64,000 bases of DNA, taken from Eopsaltria australis (lineage: Eukaryota; Chordata; Aves; Passeriformes; Petroicidae). The stretch lies in assembly GCA_034509425.1 (NCBI GenBank), contig JAVTVJ010001391.1, positions 62,001 through 126,000 of the forward strand, given 5' to 3'. The notes beneath the pieces were generated by a model. It was not told the DNA's origin, ran no database searches, and saw only the letters and a list, made by a program, of their open reading frames with translations. Below are positions 51,541 to 64,000 of this stretch, in pieces (within the stretch, counting starts at the first letter, position 1; each line of letters begins with the position of its first letter). The translations under genes were made by a program, and so were the position numbers.

Positions 51541-54500
51541 TCTGGAATGGGAATGCGCAGGTTTCTTGCTGGAACAGATAGCATCCAGGCAGAAAGGAAA
51601 GTACATGCATTACCAAGGTCTAATGTATACCCATAGGACACAGGGCATTTCCTTTTGTAGCTATTTCATGTTTACAATTACAATATGAAGTGTATAATGG
51701 CAGACATTTCTATTATTCAGAAAAATGCATCCATTTATACGATGGAGTTTCTTTTGCTCAGTTACACCTGCTCCTAAATGTAAACCAGATATTTCTGGGT
51801 TATTTTTAATATAGCCATGCAGACCCACCTGTGGAAAAAACCTCTCTCTTTGGTCTGGAAGCACTGATTAAAAAGTGGTCACTTGAGTTGCTGATACATA
51901 AAAGGACTAGGGTTGAAAAAGCTCTAAAGAGTCTTTGAAGGACAGTAATGGCAGTGAAGTCCCTAGAGAAGAAGACAGCCCACAGAGAGAAAGAAAACAC
52001 ATACACAATACTAAGAGAAAGCCCCAGGAGCTCCCATTGGAGATGGGAGGTTCTCAAAATACTGATGCTATGGATTTCCATGGCTGTGGTTGAGAAAAAC
52101 CCATACCATTATTTATTTTTGATTTATTTTATACCTCCTTCTGTGCCTGATATAAATCCTAACAGTAGCCCAGAAGATGAACACACTCATTTAGTTGGTG
52201 ATCCTCTTGCAGAGGCCCAGGGAAAAGCTAAAGCACCCCATACCACAGCAAGAGAAGTTTTGTTTTCCAACAACTGCCCTTCATGGAGAAAGCACAGCCC
52301 TGGGGCAGCTGGCAGCATGCCAGACCAGAGCGAGGAAGGTATAATTTACACACTGCCATGCAAGCTCCAGCAAATCAGTCTCACAGCAAGAAAAGTGCAG
52401 GATTTCAGTCTTCACAAATTCCCATACACACATACTCAACTAAGTGCCACAACTATATGGGCTGAACCTGAGTAAGCTAAATTCAGTTTTTAAAAAAATG
52501 GAATGAAGGGAGAATATTAATATTTTCATTGTTTTTTTTTTCTGTTCACTCACTGTGTGTTTACCATAAATTAGACCTGCTGAGAGTGTAATGCTGAGCA
52601 ACCCATATGGCAAATACTCAACTGAGAGATGTGAAAGGAAAATCACTTTTTTATTTCTGAATTATATCTAGCCCCTTTATCTAGAAAGTCTTCTTTAACA
52701 GCAAATGCTGAGAAGCAACCCAGATAACACTGTTTATATCAGAAAAGATAAGGTGACAACCCATTTAGACAAAAACAATATATTTTCAGAAGAATATGAT
52801 TTAATATGTGATGAAGTAGGACAAAAAAAATTACACTTAAATCAGTGTTCATTCAAGATTTTTGGTTCTAAAACACAATTACAGACATTCTTGGTTCTAA
52901 AGTTGTCATTTATTCAAACTCATCCTCAAATCCTTCTTCCAATGAAACAATCTACTGCTAGTGTAAGTCCATGGTATTCTACCAACTGTAGACCTGACCT
53001 AACAGTACCCATTTGAGATACAAAATTAATCTACTCCAACTTTTTTCCTTACTAGACTGTGACAAACACTGACCATGAAACAGGCATACACAGAGGTCTT
53101 ACATCCATGAAATCTAAAAAGATCGAAAAAAGTTCTACATGTGGAATCAAGGCAATCTGGCAATCTCTATGGCAATCTTGCAGTGGGGAAAATAAAGAAT
53201 GCACTGAAGATGATTCCTTGCGGACCTTGTTTACTCTTACCTTTCTTTTTCTGTAAGTCTATGTCTTCCCCCTCCCATCCGTAAAGGATAGAGAGAGAAT
53301 CAAGTTTTATAAAATTTCGCTGAAAATGTGGCTAAGACACCAACAGCAGCAAGATGGGAAGGATAAAATGCAGCCAAGTTACAATATATCCAGCAGTGGC
53401 ATTTGTCCTCCTGTAGAAAGTACCAGAACCAGTAATAGATACCAATTAATCCGTTTTGTTCGTAAAAATAGCATCCAGGGAAGGAGAGATTTTTTTCCAA
53501 GGGCTTTAGTTGTTCATGCAAAGGAGGAAGAAAAATCATCTGGCAATGAAGATAGGTAATTTTTCAGGTTCTCTGTTGACCTGAGCCATAGAACCAAGCG
53601 GCCCATATTCAGACATATTAATTCTTTCTCACAGAACTGAGAGACATCCTCCCAAAGTGCAAAAGAGTTGTATACATGCCGCAATTCCCCACAGCTGTAA
53701 TGCAAAAGCTGTGATTTTTCATAAATGGGGAAGATAAAATAAACACCTGCTACTGTTTTGCTCTAGCAAAAACTTTGTGGCCTCAATAGGTTTTTCATCA
53801 CAGCCAAAGTATTGTGTTTATATTCTGTTTAGAAGTAAGAATTCTGGAAGGCAGACATCCAACAGGTGTAAGAACTTGTGACACATTGAGAGCTACACAG
53901 CTATGTACCCTTGCCTTTTTTTTTTTTTTTTTAGTCTAAACATTAAAAACTCTCTGACTATGTACAAAATCCCAAAAATTATGCTACCATGAGAAATTAA
54001 AATCTCTTCATACCTGAGTTTTCAGTCAAAGGATGATTTTTTCAGTAACCACAAATCAAAAGTAAGTAGAAAGTTATGAAACTCAAAATACTGAGATTTA
54101 TTCTTCTGACGAAGTAATTACAAAAATGAAAAAGCAGTCAGGAAAACAACTCCTACTCTTTTTTTTTCTTTTTGTAATTAATGAATTTAATCTGTATTTG
54201 GCAACTTTGGTTAAAGATATCGTTTCATTTCAGAAATGCAGCAATTTCAGGACTAAGAATGATATATTCATGCACAGAATTTCTTAGAGAAAATTATAAA
54301 GGTCTTTATCATTAAAGATTACCCTGAACGAATTTTCATTTTACACTTTATCAAGTCTATACAGAAAAAGAAAAATGGTAAAAAAGCAAGATGCTGCAGT
54401 ACTCCCAATATACACAGGAGTTCTGAATGTTGTTTTTTCTGAAAAAATGCTGCATGTCCCCTAGAAAGTGAGAAAGGAAAACTGCGGTCTTTGGTAGAAT

Positions 54501-56450
54501 TAGTATTCTTGGCTAATCTGAATTTGAAAACTCAAAAAAAGGGCTGAAGGCTTTCAACTTGAATTACTTTGTAATTTTTTTAATCCCTGTATTATAAATA
54601 ATTTTAAAATGTATATAAAATAAAATAAACCGTGAAGTTTCCAGTTAGACAAAACACTTGACTTCAAGTCCTGAGAGTGTACCCAGTTACGCAAAGTCAA
54701 AAAAAGGATCTTTCCCGTCATCATCCAAACAGAGAACATATGTGCATCATAAAAATCTTTCAGAGCACTTGATCTGCCTAATTTAAAATTCAAAAATGTT
54801 CCTACATCTTAAAATATCCAATAGTTTCAGGACTGGGCTTCTGATGTGTAGTAGAAGGTATAAAATTCAGCGGTGTATGATAAAAACATAGGCTATTGTA
54901 ATGTTTACAAGTGTTAAGAACTCATTTCCATTAGAGCTCAGAAGATGTTTTAGGACATACTTTGCCAAATGGAACAAAAGTAATATTTCAAGACATATCA
55001 GACATACTTTATGGGTTTTCTGCATCAAAATATCACTATTCTAAATAAATATTACACTATTTTAACAGCGGAGGGGTTTTTAAATTTTTTAATTATAAGC
55101 ACAAAAGCAGTCACCAAGCAGAATATTTGTTTAGAAATAAACTGTATCTCTCTTCATGTCCTGTCAACAGAATTGCTGGCTTCTGTAGTACTGTAACAGG
55201 AACACTACCAAACTCAAAATGTCTTTTTATTTATAGTTAGAATTATACAGTAATGTTGGATCAACAGTTCAACATTCTATTTAATTTATTTCCCAAACAA
55301 CAGTAAAGAAAAAAACAAAAACTAAATAGCAGAAAATATAATTTCCGTAATGCTCCTATTGTCATCCCTACTTATTATCAATTCTTATATTCTTATGCAT
55401 TATGGCCAGATCTTAAAATGTTAAATGTTCATGCTAGGTTTTACACTGAATTTTTTTTTAAAAGTGCATTAAATTTCATAGAAACAACTCTTTATGCTGA
55501 ACGTTTCTCAAAACAGAACCTCCTGCTGTCAATGTCTATGCCCCATAAGCAGCTAAGCTGAGTGCTACTGACAAGAACTGGAAGAGTATACAAATGATAA
55601 ATTAGTCAGCTTTGCAGAAGTCAGAAATACAGGCCAATAATGATACGGTAGATTATAGCATTTTACTTAGCTGAAAGATAGTGCATATTTTACAGCTGTA
55701 TTTCATGAAGAAACTGTCTTAATTTATTTAAACACATGTCATAAATGATACAAAAGAAAACAGTTTATCTTTTTGAACAATGTACTTGTGAGCACAAGCA
55801 CATTTTTACCGTAATGTTAATAGATTGTTTATGCTCATTCCTCTGAAAATTTTCATAGTTATTTTACATTGTTTATTAACTTTTGAACCAAGACTGAACT
55901 AAACCATTAAAGGCAAAATTGTAAATGATAGCTTGGATCAAATTAGACCAGATGTCACACTAATTATAACCAATGACATCTACCCAATTTATTCAGATAC
56001 TGAAATAAAAATGAAATCCTAAAAACATACCACTGCGCACCTGATACCACTGTTTATCTTGCACATTTTTTAAGTGATACAAAAAATTCTGATGCTTCTA
56101 GCTTACTATCTGTTGTGACAGTACTATAGAATAAAATAATCAAATACACCTTGCAAAATGAATAAATCAGTAAATGCTGAGTTGGGAAGATTCATAAATA
56201 TAGTGGTCTTATCCAGTTTTACAAGTTTACATTTTTCTCAGATCTCAAGAAACCGTAATAACATCTTGACTAGCATCCTACATGACTTCATACAGAAGCT
56301 TCTCACTGAGTGGGGAAACTTTAGCACCCCTACATCATCTTCTGAAAGGCATCTGATATGACAACTATAAGCAATCCTGCTAACCACTGTAATTAATGTC
56401 ATTTTTGCTGCCATTTGATTTCACATACTTAATTAGGAAGCACTTTTTTG

Positions 56451-58680
56451 AATCATAAAATAACAGGTTAGAAGAGATCGCAAAGATTATCTAGTCCAAA
56501 CTTTTTTTGACAAAAGCACTTCTGACAAAGTGGTCCTGCACACTGCCCAGATGAACCTTAAAGTGCCTAGTGTTGAGGAATACACCACTTCTCCAGGGAG
56601 ATTATTCCAATGACTGATTGTCGTCATTGTGAAAAATCTTCCTCTTGTGTCTAATCAGAATCTCCCCAGGAGTAACTTCTGCCCATCATCCTTAATTTTT
56701 TCCATATGACTCCTTGTAAAAACAATCTCAGTCTTTTTTGTAGACAGTCTTTAAACACTAGAGCCTGGTGTTAAGGTCTCACCGAAGCCTTCTTTTCTAA
56801 CATGTCAGGCTTCCTAGCCCTTTGATCACCTCTGTGGCCCTTCTCTCCACCCTCCCCATATCTTTTTCGTATAGTGGGGACCAAACCTGAAAACAGTATT
56901 CGAGGTGTGGCCTGACAAATGCTGACAAGAACAGGATAATCTCTGTTGCTGATGCCCTTGTGGATGCAGCCCAAGATCTCACTGGGCTCCTTTGCAGCAG
57001 CAGCACACTGCCCACTCATACTGAGCTTCTCACTCACTTGGGACTCCCATGCTCCTTTTCACAGCCACTCCCCAGCCTTGCTCTCCCAGCCTGTCCTGCA
57101 CTCCTGGATTTGTTTTCCCAGGTGTAAGACTTTACACTTGTCCTTGCTGAACTTCATAAGGCTCTTCTTTGCCCACTCTTCCAGCCTACATAGGTTTTCC
57201 TGCAAGCTGGTTCTCCCTACCAAAGTGTTCACCTGACCCGTGAGTGATTGTAAGTGCTCTGGATGACCCCTTATGATGACATAAAACAGTGCTGGGGCCA
57301 ACACCAATCCCTGGGGGACCTCACTTGTGCCAAGTTGCCACACAACAATTTTTCCTTCACTAACAGTGGGTCTGTATTTGTATCAACATGGATAACAGAG
57401 ATGAAGGAAGTGTTGAGAACTTCTGCCTTTTCGGTGTTTTTGGTCACCAATTCACCTCTCCCATTTAACACTGGGCCAGTAGTTTCCACCTGTTTCTGCT
57501 TGTTGTTTGTATACTCAAAGGCCCCTGTCTTGTAGTTTCTGATATCTCTTGCCGATTTCAATTCAAGCTGAGTCTTTGCTATTCTAAAGGCATCTCATGC
57601 CCTGGCAGTGTTCTCGTGGTCCTCAGCAGACTTTTAATTTCTTTTGCATCTCTGGTGCGCTTCTCTTTTGGTCTTGAACAGACTCAGAAGTTCCCAGTTA
57701 AACCCAGTGGGTTCCACCTACTTTCCTTCCCTTTGAAGAAGATGAACTGGTTTTGTGCTTTCATGAGAACAATCTTGAAGAACTCCCAGCAGTTGCTAGC
57801 CCCTTTATTCTGCGTGGAAGCTTCCCTTTCAACTGAGCTCTGAACAAGCTGAAGCTTGCTCTTCTAAAATCTAAAACTTCTGCCTTAGCAGGAACCTCCA
57901 GAGTGCACAGCCAGATTCCAAACTTCACAATATTGCGATCACTGCAGCCAAAGCCATCACTGAGTCAGATATTGCAAAACTGGTTTCCTTGGTCAGTGAG
58001 TAGCAGGTCCAGCCTGCTGGAATGTGCCTCATTCCTGGTTAGCACATCTAACATTTATATGGGGACACAGTCCTGTGTGCATTCCAGGAACTTGAGGGAT
58101 GTTGTGATCTGCTGTATTGCTCTACCGAGAATGTCTGGATAGTTGAAGTCACTGAAAAGACCCAAGATCTGTTATCTAGAGCTCGCTTAAGTCACCCAAA
58201 TATTGCTTCTTCGCCCTTATTGTCTTGGTTTGGAGGTTGGTACCAGATGCCTACTGTAAGATTCCCCTTGGAGACGACCCCTTTAACCTTGACCCAGAGG
58301 CATTTAAAAGGACTTCTACAGGCACTGTAGTTGACTTCCATACATTTGAGGTTCTCTGTAACTTAAAAGTTCAACTCCCCCTCCTCTTCTTCCCTGAGTC
58401 TCTTCGCAAAACAGCCTATAGCCATCCACCATATTCCTCCAGCCATGGGAGTTGTCCTACCATGTTTCAGTTACTCCTATGATACCCTAACTTTCTGACT
58501 GGGTGTTGAGCTCCTAGTTTGCTCTCCAGGCTCTGTACGTTGGTACAAATACAGCTGAGGTGGCTGGTCTTCTTGTTCTTACCTTGGTAGGCAGCTAAGG
58601 AACAGCTGTCACTGCTCTGGTTGGCCTGGCTCATTTGCCAGTTGGCTGCAAGGGCAGCCACTTAAAACCACCTCCTAAAC
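56451..58680 (-). mobile_element. CR1-like LINE, about 2.2 kb, endonuclease part to 3' end, RT core deleted
   Basis: Read on the minus strand, the 5' part encodes endonuclease-like pieces (CTNVQSLESKLGAQHP, then GIWYQPPNQDNKG). A pre-RT part follows (NKQKQVETTGPVLNGRGELV, EKAEVLNTSFISVI). The sequence then jumps at about 57340 straight to SEVPQGLVLAPALFYVII and the C-terminal VRPHLEYCFQVWSPLYEKD region. The RT fingers and palm are therefore missing by internal deletion. The 3' end is at 56451 (AATCATAAAATAACAGG on plus). The copy is old and diverged, with many stops. The 5' border (right) is uncertain and may reach about 58850. Confidence 0.85.
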
Positions 58681-61600
58681 GCTTCTCCCCACCATGATTC
58701 CTTTCATATCTTTAGCAAAAAGTCACTACAGAGAATTCAGCTTGCCTGCCTAATCTCTCCACACCTTGGATTGTACTCATTACAACTGGGGTACTTTGGC
58801 TGACCAGAGGCATCAACTGAACAGCTATAGTCCTCCAGAGGACGGAAATCTGATGTTTAAGCATGAGTATGGTATTTACATTAAATGCACGTGTGGCTGC
58901 ATTACTCAGTCATATAAGATTATGACTTTACCATCTTAATACTTCTGAAAAAGCAAATGAAAGTATGTTTAAGCTTTATGTACTATATATGTTATAAATT
59001 TTCCTAAGGCAGATATCACACTCTGACATTTTAAGACCTTAATTAAGGTTGATTTATTTACAAATGGTATGTTTTCAACTCTCAGAAATGATGTATTTAA
59101 TGTTTTATTTTTAAACACAATTAAAAAATAATATATAAATATATACATACTGCAAATGTAATACAGATAACAAATTCATTTAAGCCCATTTATGCACATT
59201 AGTGACACACCATGTGGCAGAAAGACTAGGACTACAAGAAGACCCCGTGGCGATTTATTTTATATTAAATCCCTAATGGCCTCTTCTCATCTTTGCAAAA
59301 ATATGCACAAAAGTCCAGACTATGCAGCCATTGAAATGAATGGTTATTTATTTGCTAAACGAGAACCCTATGTTTAATGTTCCTTAGATATAAGGTAGTC
59401 TGCAAAAGTCGCATTCCTACAGCTCCATACATCATTTATTTTACATACCCTAACTTCTCACAACAGGCATCAGAAAAATACTTTTGAACCACATTGCTAT
59501 TGTAAGTTGCTGAGAATTTTGTTTCCAATTCCATTACTGGAAGATTAAATGTTAACATGTTTACTTGGGGTTTGCTTCTTGTTTTGTTTTTTGCATTAAA
59601 AACAAATTCATGGACCAATCTGCCATTTAAAATACGTTTATATTTATACTGAGACAAAAAAAGTTCCTAAGAACACAACAGATATCCATTGTATTCTTTA
59701 TATTACATATTATATATATATATAATCATTACAGACAAACAACAGAAGTTCAAATCTTCAAAGAAACATGTTGTAATCTCACTTATTTGGGTGTATCGGT
59801 CTACCTAGCACTTGTTTGGCATGCTTCAGCTAAGACAGAGGTTCTTGATTTGCTCTACAGAAGTATTAAAAACATCACTTTTTAAAATGCAGAAATAATA
59901 TTGTCCAAATTACTAAAACAGTGGCATTTCTAACTAATACTACAAAATAGCTTCATAATTAAACTGTATCTCCAACATACAACTATTTTTTCATAGGAAG
60001 ATGATAAAACTGTGCAGTCAAACATTTCTATATTTCTTTAGTTACTGCTGTGGGAACAGCCACTCTAAGTTTATCTGAGGCACAAAACTACAAAGGGGAA
60101 AGCTATTACAAGAGGCAGAACTTCCTACTGGTACCATCTCCAACTCATTTGGACTGTGGAGGCCACCTAAGGTCAGTCAAGCTTCCCATGGCAGCATGAA
60201 CTTGAAGGTCATTTTCTTGAGGGAACAATGCTGGTGACAGTCTCCATGGAGGCTCTGACATGTTCTCTAAGCCTTAAAAAGTGGCATACAACCCCTACAG
60301 AAGTGGCATACAACCAGCCTCTACAACCTGGAAACTGTCTTCATGAAGATATAAAGACATGTCTTCAAAACTGAAGTGGTTATGTATGTGAAATCCAAGG
60401 AGCATAGACTCTGACAGCCAGTCACTGGTGACACAGGTCTGATTTCAACTTACAGCTTTAATGCCACCTAAGTCCAGGAAGGTCAGATCCAAAGGTCTGA
60501 AAATGCAAAGCTGCATACAGACTCTTCGAGAAACCTAAACACATCCACACAAAATTACTGCCCTTTAGGAAGCACTTTAACGGAAGATACTTTTGCATAT
60601 TTGTTGATTATTAAGAAAAAACAGTGACCTTGTGATACTTCTGAAGAAGCAAAAACACAAACACACTAGAGATTCAACACCTGTTGCCAAGCCTGTTCTT
60701 CATGTTTCCCTAATATTTAATCAAGTAACGTCTGTGGAGCACTTTGAGAATGAATAACAAATTACTATTATTATTGCTGAGAAAATCATGAATTCATTAC
60801 AGTTTGCGTATTCTGAGTTCATAACAGAATTTGAAACTGAACAGACGGTTTTGGACAGTTTTGTCATTAATTTCCTTACATGTATTGTGTTTCTGACACT
60901 GGGTGAAGTAACTACACGTCATCCCTATTGCTAATAACACTGAGTAAAAAAAGATCTTTTGCTGGCCAAGCACCAAAAATGAGGACATTCAGGAAAAATT
61001 TGAACAAAGAACAGAAATGCACTAAACGCAAAACTCATCTCCATCCCAATAACTTTGCAAACATTATAGGGGAAATGAGCAATTACACCCCTGAAAAGTT
61101 AGCCCTTTCTGGCACAAACCATTCACAGCAGAACAACAAGCAGTAAAAAAATAGAGGAAGGTACCTGTGATTTCCAGAAAGAATGCCCAACGAAAATACT
61201 AGTAATAAAATTACTTAACAGACTAGGACTAAAAATCGTCTACCATCAGTAAAATCTGTTCAGTTTGTTCTTACAGGCAAACGAATCTCCTCTGTCCTCC
61301 ACAATGACCACTGCTATGTAAGAAAAACAATTATGAAACATTTACTGCTTGACCACCAGACCTTAACATCTCTTGGCCAAGGTAAGTCAGCATCACGTCC
61401 TACACTGTCAGTGAAAAAAGGCTGAAAATTTACCTAATTTGAGGACTAGGGACACCTACTGCTGACGAAAGTCAAATGGTGAGATCCAGCCAAAACGAAG
61501 ACAGATTCTGACTTACAATTAATTTGAACATATAGAGTGGCAAAGATGAGGTCAGACAGTTACCTGAAGCTTAGATCTGTTGAGTGCAAGGTCTGTCTTC

Positions 61601-63135
61601 TACATAGTTTTTAAACATGATTTAACACAAAATAAACAAAAAGAAAATGTAATGCTAAAGCTAGCTCCTAGCTCTGTCCACCATTAACTGAAACAACAGA
61701 GTAAAAGAGAAAGATTTAAAACAAAACAAGACGAAGATTCTATTAAGAACTTTACAAATTTCTATTTTCTTTTCCAGGGATTTATCTTACCATACTCCTT
61801 TCCCATCCCCTTTCCACCCAGCCTCAGTGTGATTTTCAGAATCAAATTATGGTTCATAAAGCAGTGCTGTTTTCCAGGTAAAGACTGCTTAATATTGAAA
61901 CAACTAAGTGAATTTGCTTTGCATACTTTAACAGGAAAGCAGAAATCTATGGATAGTTATTAGCTGGATTGTAAAAAAACTTCTTCAACCATGGAAGTAT
62001 CTTATTTTTTGTGAAATGCATCACAATACACATACTGTAAGAAATCTCTTAGGACATATAACATAAGAACTATTCAAGAGATTTGCTTTTTTAGTAGCAT
62101 TTGATGCAAAAAAAAAGTTTTGTTTTAGTGCAAAAGTAGATGACAATTTTTTCTACATTTCCAATTCTTTTGTATAGGTGACTTTCAAGCAAATGAAGAG
62201 AATGAAAATTACAAATATATACTATATAAATAAGTCTTTGTTATTGAGATTTTCTTCAGATCACTTAGGTTTTATTATTAATCAATATGCCAGTAGGCAA
62301 ACTTCAATCAGAAATAATTACATCATGTCATACTTGTTCAGCGATCTAAGAATTCATATTTTTAAAATAGCATTTTTACATAATATCCAGAAATATGTAC
62401 CTCTCTCTCTTTAAGATCAAAGCAGATAGCTACTGACATCTGTAACACAAATTGTCTTGAGAGAATGATTCAAAACATACTACACAAGAGTTTTCCCTAA
62501 GCATTTACAAAATGTTTGGGACTGTACAAGAATCAAAATCCAAGCAGTCACTTTCAGGCTGTCTCAGGGATACTCATGAAGACAAAACTACAGTTTTGAT
62601 TCAAAAGATCAAAATTTTATTAACTTCTGCCCCATTGAGCTACTTCTGCTTCTACCAACAGGCATTTAATTTAGGCAATGTGGCAATGGACTAACTTCAT
62701 TACACAGTTTCAAGACAGATTTCTAGAAGGCATGAAAGAATCTCCCCAGCCCTCAAAAACCTGAGAGTTGGCTTTATAAAACTTTATGCCATACTGTAAG
62801 TGAAAGGCAGGACATAGTCCTTGTTAGTAACTACCTACTGAAGTACAACATAAAGCTCACACCTTCAATTCACCCAAAGGTTCCAATTTGTTTATGCCAT
62901 TGTTTTAAACACGCCATGGTACAAACTAAAGGGAGGGAATAATCATAATATCGTAACACATATGTAAGGCAGATAACAAATAGGTACCGCTTCTCTCAAA
63001 GTTAATTAAAACACTGAAAATTCTGCTATACTGAAAAAAATACTGAGGAAATACTGAAACTTGTTCACAATCCATTTCAAAGAATCATCTTCATATGCAA
63101 TAAGGCTGTTTAACATGTTTTAAGTTCCCTCTTAC

Positions 63136-63230
63136 CTCCAGTGTCATGTACACAGTGCTAATTGCTACTTTGATTTCTCCATCTGAAATCTCCTTGAGAT
63201 CCTTGAGCATAACCTCCTCCATACTCATAC
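63136..63230 (-). CDS. PRUNE2: PRUNE2 internal exon (95 bp), start of the DHHA2 region
   Basis: This internal coding exon has an AG acceptor just right of 63230 and a GTAAG donor just left of 63136. The first two bases (GT) finish a codon begun in the previous exon. The next 31 codons read MSMEEVMLKDLKEISDGEIK followed by VAISTVYMTLE. The MLKDLKE...DGEIKVAIS core is the family signature at the start of the DHHA2 domain in prune proteins (PRUNE1 and PRUNE2). The extension into the giant exon identifies PRUNE2 rather than PRUNE1. The exon ends in phase 0. By position it matches human exon 6, a numbering recalled from knowledge rather than seen here. The next confident exon is 37 kb away. PRUNE2 is a cytoplasmic scaffold-like protein of neurons and prostate linked to apoptosis and RhoA signalling. 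The DHH catalytic part lies outside the window. Confidence 0.93.
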
Positions 63231-64000
63231 CTGTTTAAGAAAAGAAACAAATTTCCATGTATACAAATATCTACAGCTGACAGATGCATCAACATAAATT
63301 AAAAACACACCTTAGACTTTAATGCTGAACCTTCAGTATTTCAGAACATCATACGAGAAAATTAAAACCGACATTAGTATTTCAATGCTTAATGTTTTTA
63401 GTGGGACTTTTTTAAGAAAGGAGATTTAAGGGAGGATACACACTAACAACAAGCAGCAAGAACTAAGTCTCCTGGAACACCTCTGCTCTGTGTGAACACT
63501 GAATTTTTTAAGTGAACGTAATTCCAGCAGATGATAAATGTGCAGATAGACCATTTCTATGGTCTAATATGAAATCACAAATATAAAATTACTTCTGAAA
63601 TAAGTAACATATTGAAAAGCACCTGTTGACTACTACGGTGTTAATGACATATTCAAAAGCAAGGCACTTAAGATACTCTGTAAACACAGTCATTTAACCT
63701 TTCTGACCTTCTTCACAAATTGATAATACCAGTGGGTTTTTCTTATGTACATCAAATCATTCATGACCTAAGCATATGTTTATGTATCATAGAAACATTA
63801 TCATCAGAAACAACGGCATGGAACAGGAATTCCAACAAGACATATTGCTATGTTTAAGAACAATGTATTGAAAATCCAGGTGACTTAAGTTTCCTTCATG
63901 GAAGACGTTTGTCTAAAATGCTGCAAAGATTCTCAAAACAAATACATATTATGTAGAGGAAAATAGTTACATCACATGATTGCAATGCAGACATGATAGC
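63231..64000 (-). other. PRUNE2: PRUNE2 intron (partial), upstream of the 95-bp exon
   Basis: This is intronic DNA between the exon at 63136-63230 and an upstream exon outside the window. The acceptor (AG at 63231-63232 on the + strand as CT) is at its left end. The sequence is AT-rich. I see no repeat, RNA gene or open frame of note in it. Confidence 0.8.

Larger units (their letters stand above)
31517..63135 (-). other. PRUNE2: PRUNE2 large intron, right part
   Basis: This is AT-rich intron holding CR1 copies at 42302-43992 (+), 50799-51540 (-) and 56451-58680 (-), a (CAGAG)14 microsatellite, the duplicated 157-bp segments at 44911 and 47747, and a possible coiled-coil relic at 36356-36640. 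In human the equivalent intron (intron 6) hosts the antisense lncRNA PCA3. A counterpart would be on the plus strand here, but I could not recognise one. The remaining stretches (31517-36350, 36650-42300, 44000-44900, 45070-47740, 47910-50790, 51550-56450, 58690-63130) show nothing I can identify beyond short AT-rich tracts and chance-length ORFs. Confidence 0.85.

Noticed and set aside
51184..51636. Overlapping open frames with periodic AEQSR or LLCSA peptides
   Set aside because: They arise from the (CAGAG)14 array, whose 5-bp period keeps all frames open.
26061..63135. A PCA3 orthologue
   Set aside because: No recognisable PCA3 exon sequence or splice chain was visible. Only the syntenic position can be claimed.
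1..64000. CRISPR arrays, operons, prophage or bacterial defence genes
   Set aside because: Spliced vertebrate gene, CR1 elements and LTR show that this is eukaryotic nuclear DNA. No array of spaced direct repeats exists.

Overview
The window is vertebrate nuclear DNA, almost certainly from a bird. It has AT-rich introns with GT-AG splice sites, five CR1 LINE copies with the avian-type ATTCTGTG-like 3' end, and a solo endogenous-retrovirus LTR of a kind common in birds. There are no operons, ribosome binding sites or prokaryotic features.

Only one protein-coding gene is recognisable: PRUNE2 (BMCC1/BNIPXL family), on the minus strand. The window holds an internal block of it. From 5' to 3' on the minus strand there is a 95-bp exon at 63136-63230, a 37-kb intron, a 159-bp exon at 25902-26060, a 986-bp intron, the family's giant exon at 18411-24915 (6,505 bp), a 453-bp intron, and a 796-bp exon at 17162-17957. 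Reading phases fit across all the junctions and give about 2,517 codons without a stop. The DHH domain lies upstream (right of 64000). The BNIP2/CRAL-TRIO-like C-terminus lies downstream (left of base 1). What is present is the DHHA2 part of the prune domain followed by a very long acidic, disordered, Trp-dotted region. PRUNE2 is on human 9q21, which corresponds to bird Z, so Z linkage is plausible but cannot be shown from this sequence.

The 17 kb at the left is intron downstream of the 796-bp exon. It holds the 460-bp solo LTR with a 5-bp target duplication, a possible older LTR, a CR1 tail, a 36-bp tandem duplication and a CpG-rich island next to a T24 tract. The 37-kb intron holds two long dead CR1 copies on the plus strand and two on the minus strand. 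One of the minus-strand copies carries a (CAGAG)14 microsatellite. The intron also holds a 157-bp dispersed direct duplication and a possible coiled-coil coding relic. This intron occupies the position of human PRUNE2 intron 6, which carries the antisense lncRNA PCA3 in human.

The most interesting observation is an unlisted candidate exon at 31373-31516 (minus). It is 144 bp, phase 0-0, with a good acceptor and donor, and fully open in exactly the PRUNE2 frame. It would insert 48 residues into the DHHA2 region. Other points of note are a long series of single-Trp motifs and several LIR-like [W/F]xx[L/V] motifs in the disordered region. I found no defence system or other wholly new system, and much of the intronic DNA shows nothing I can name.
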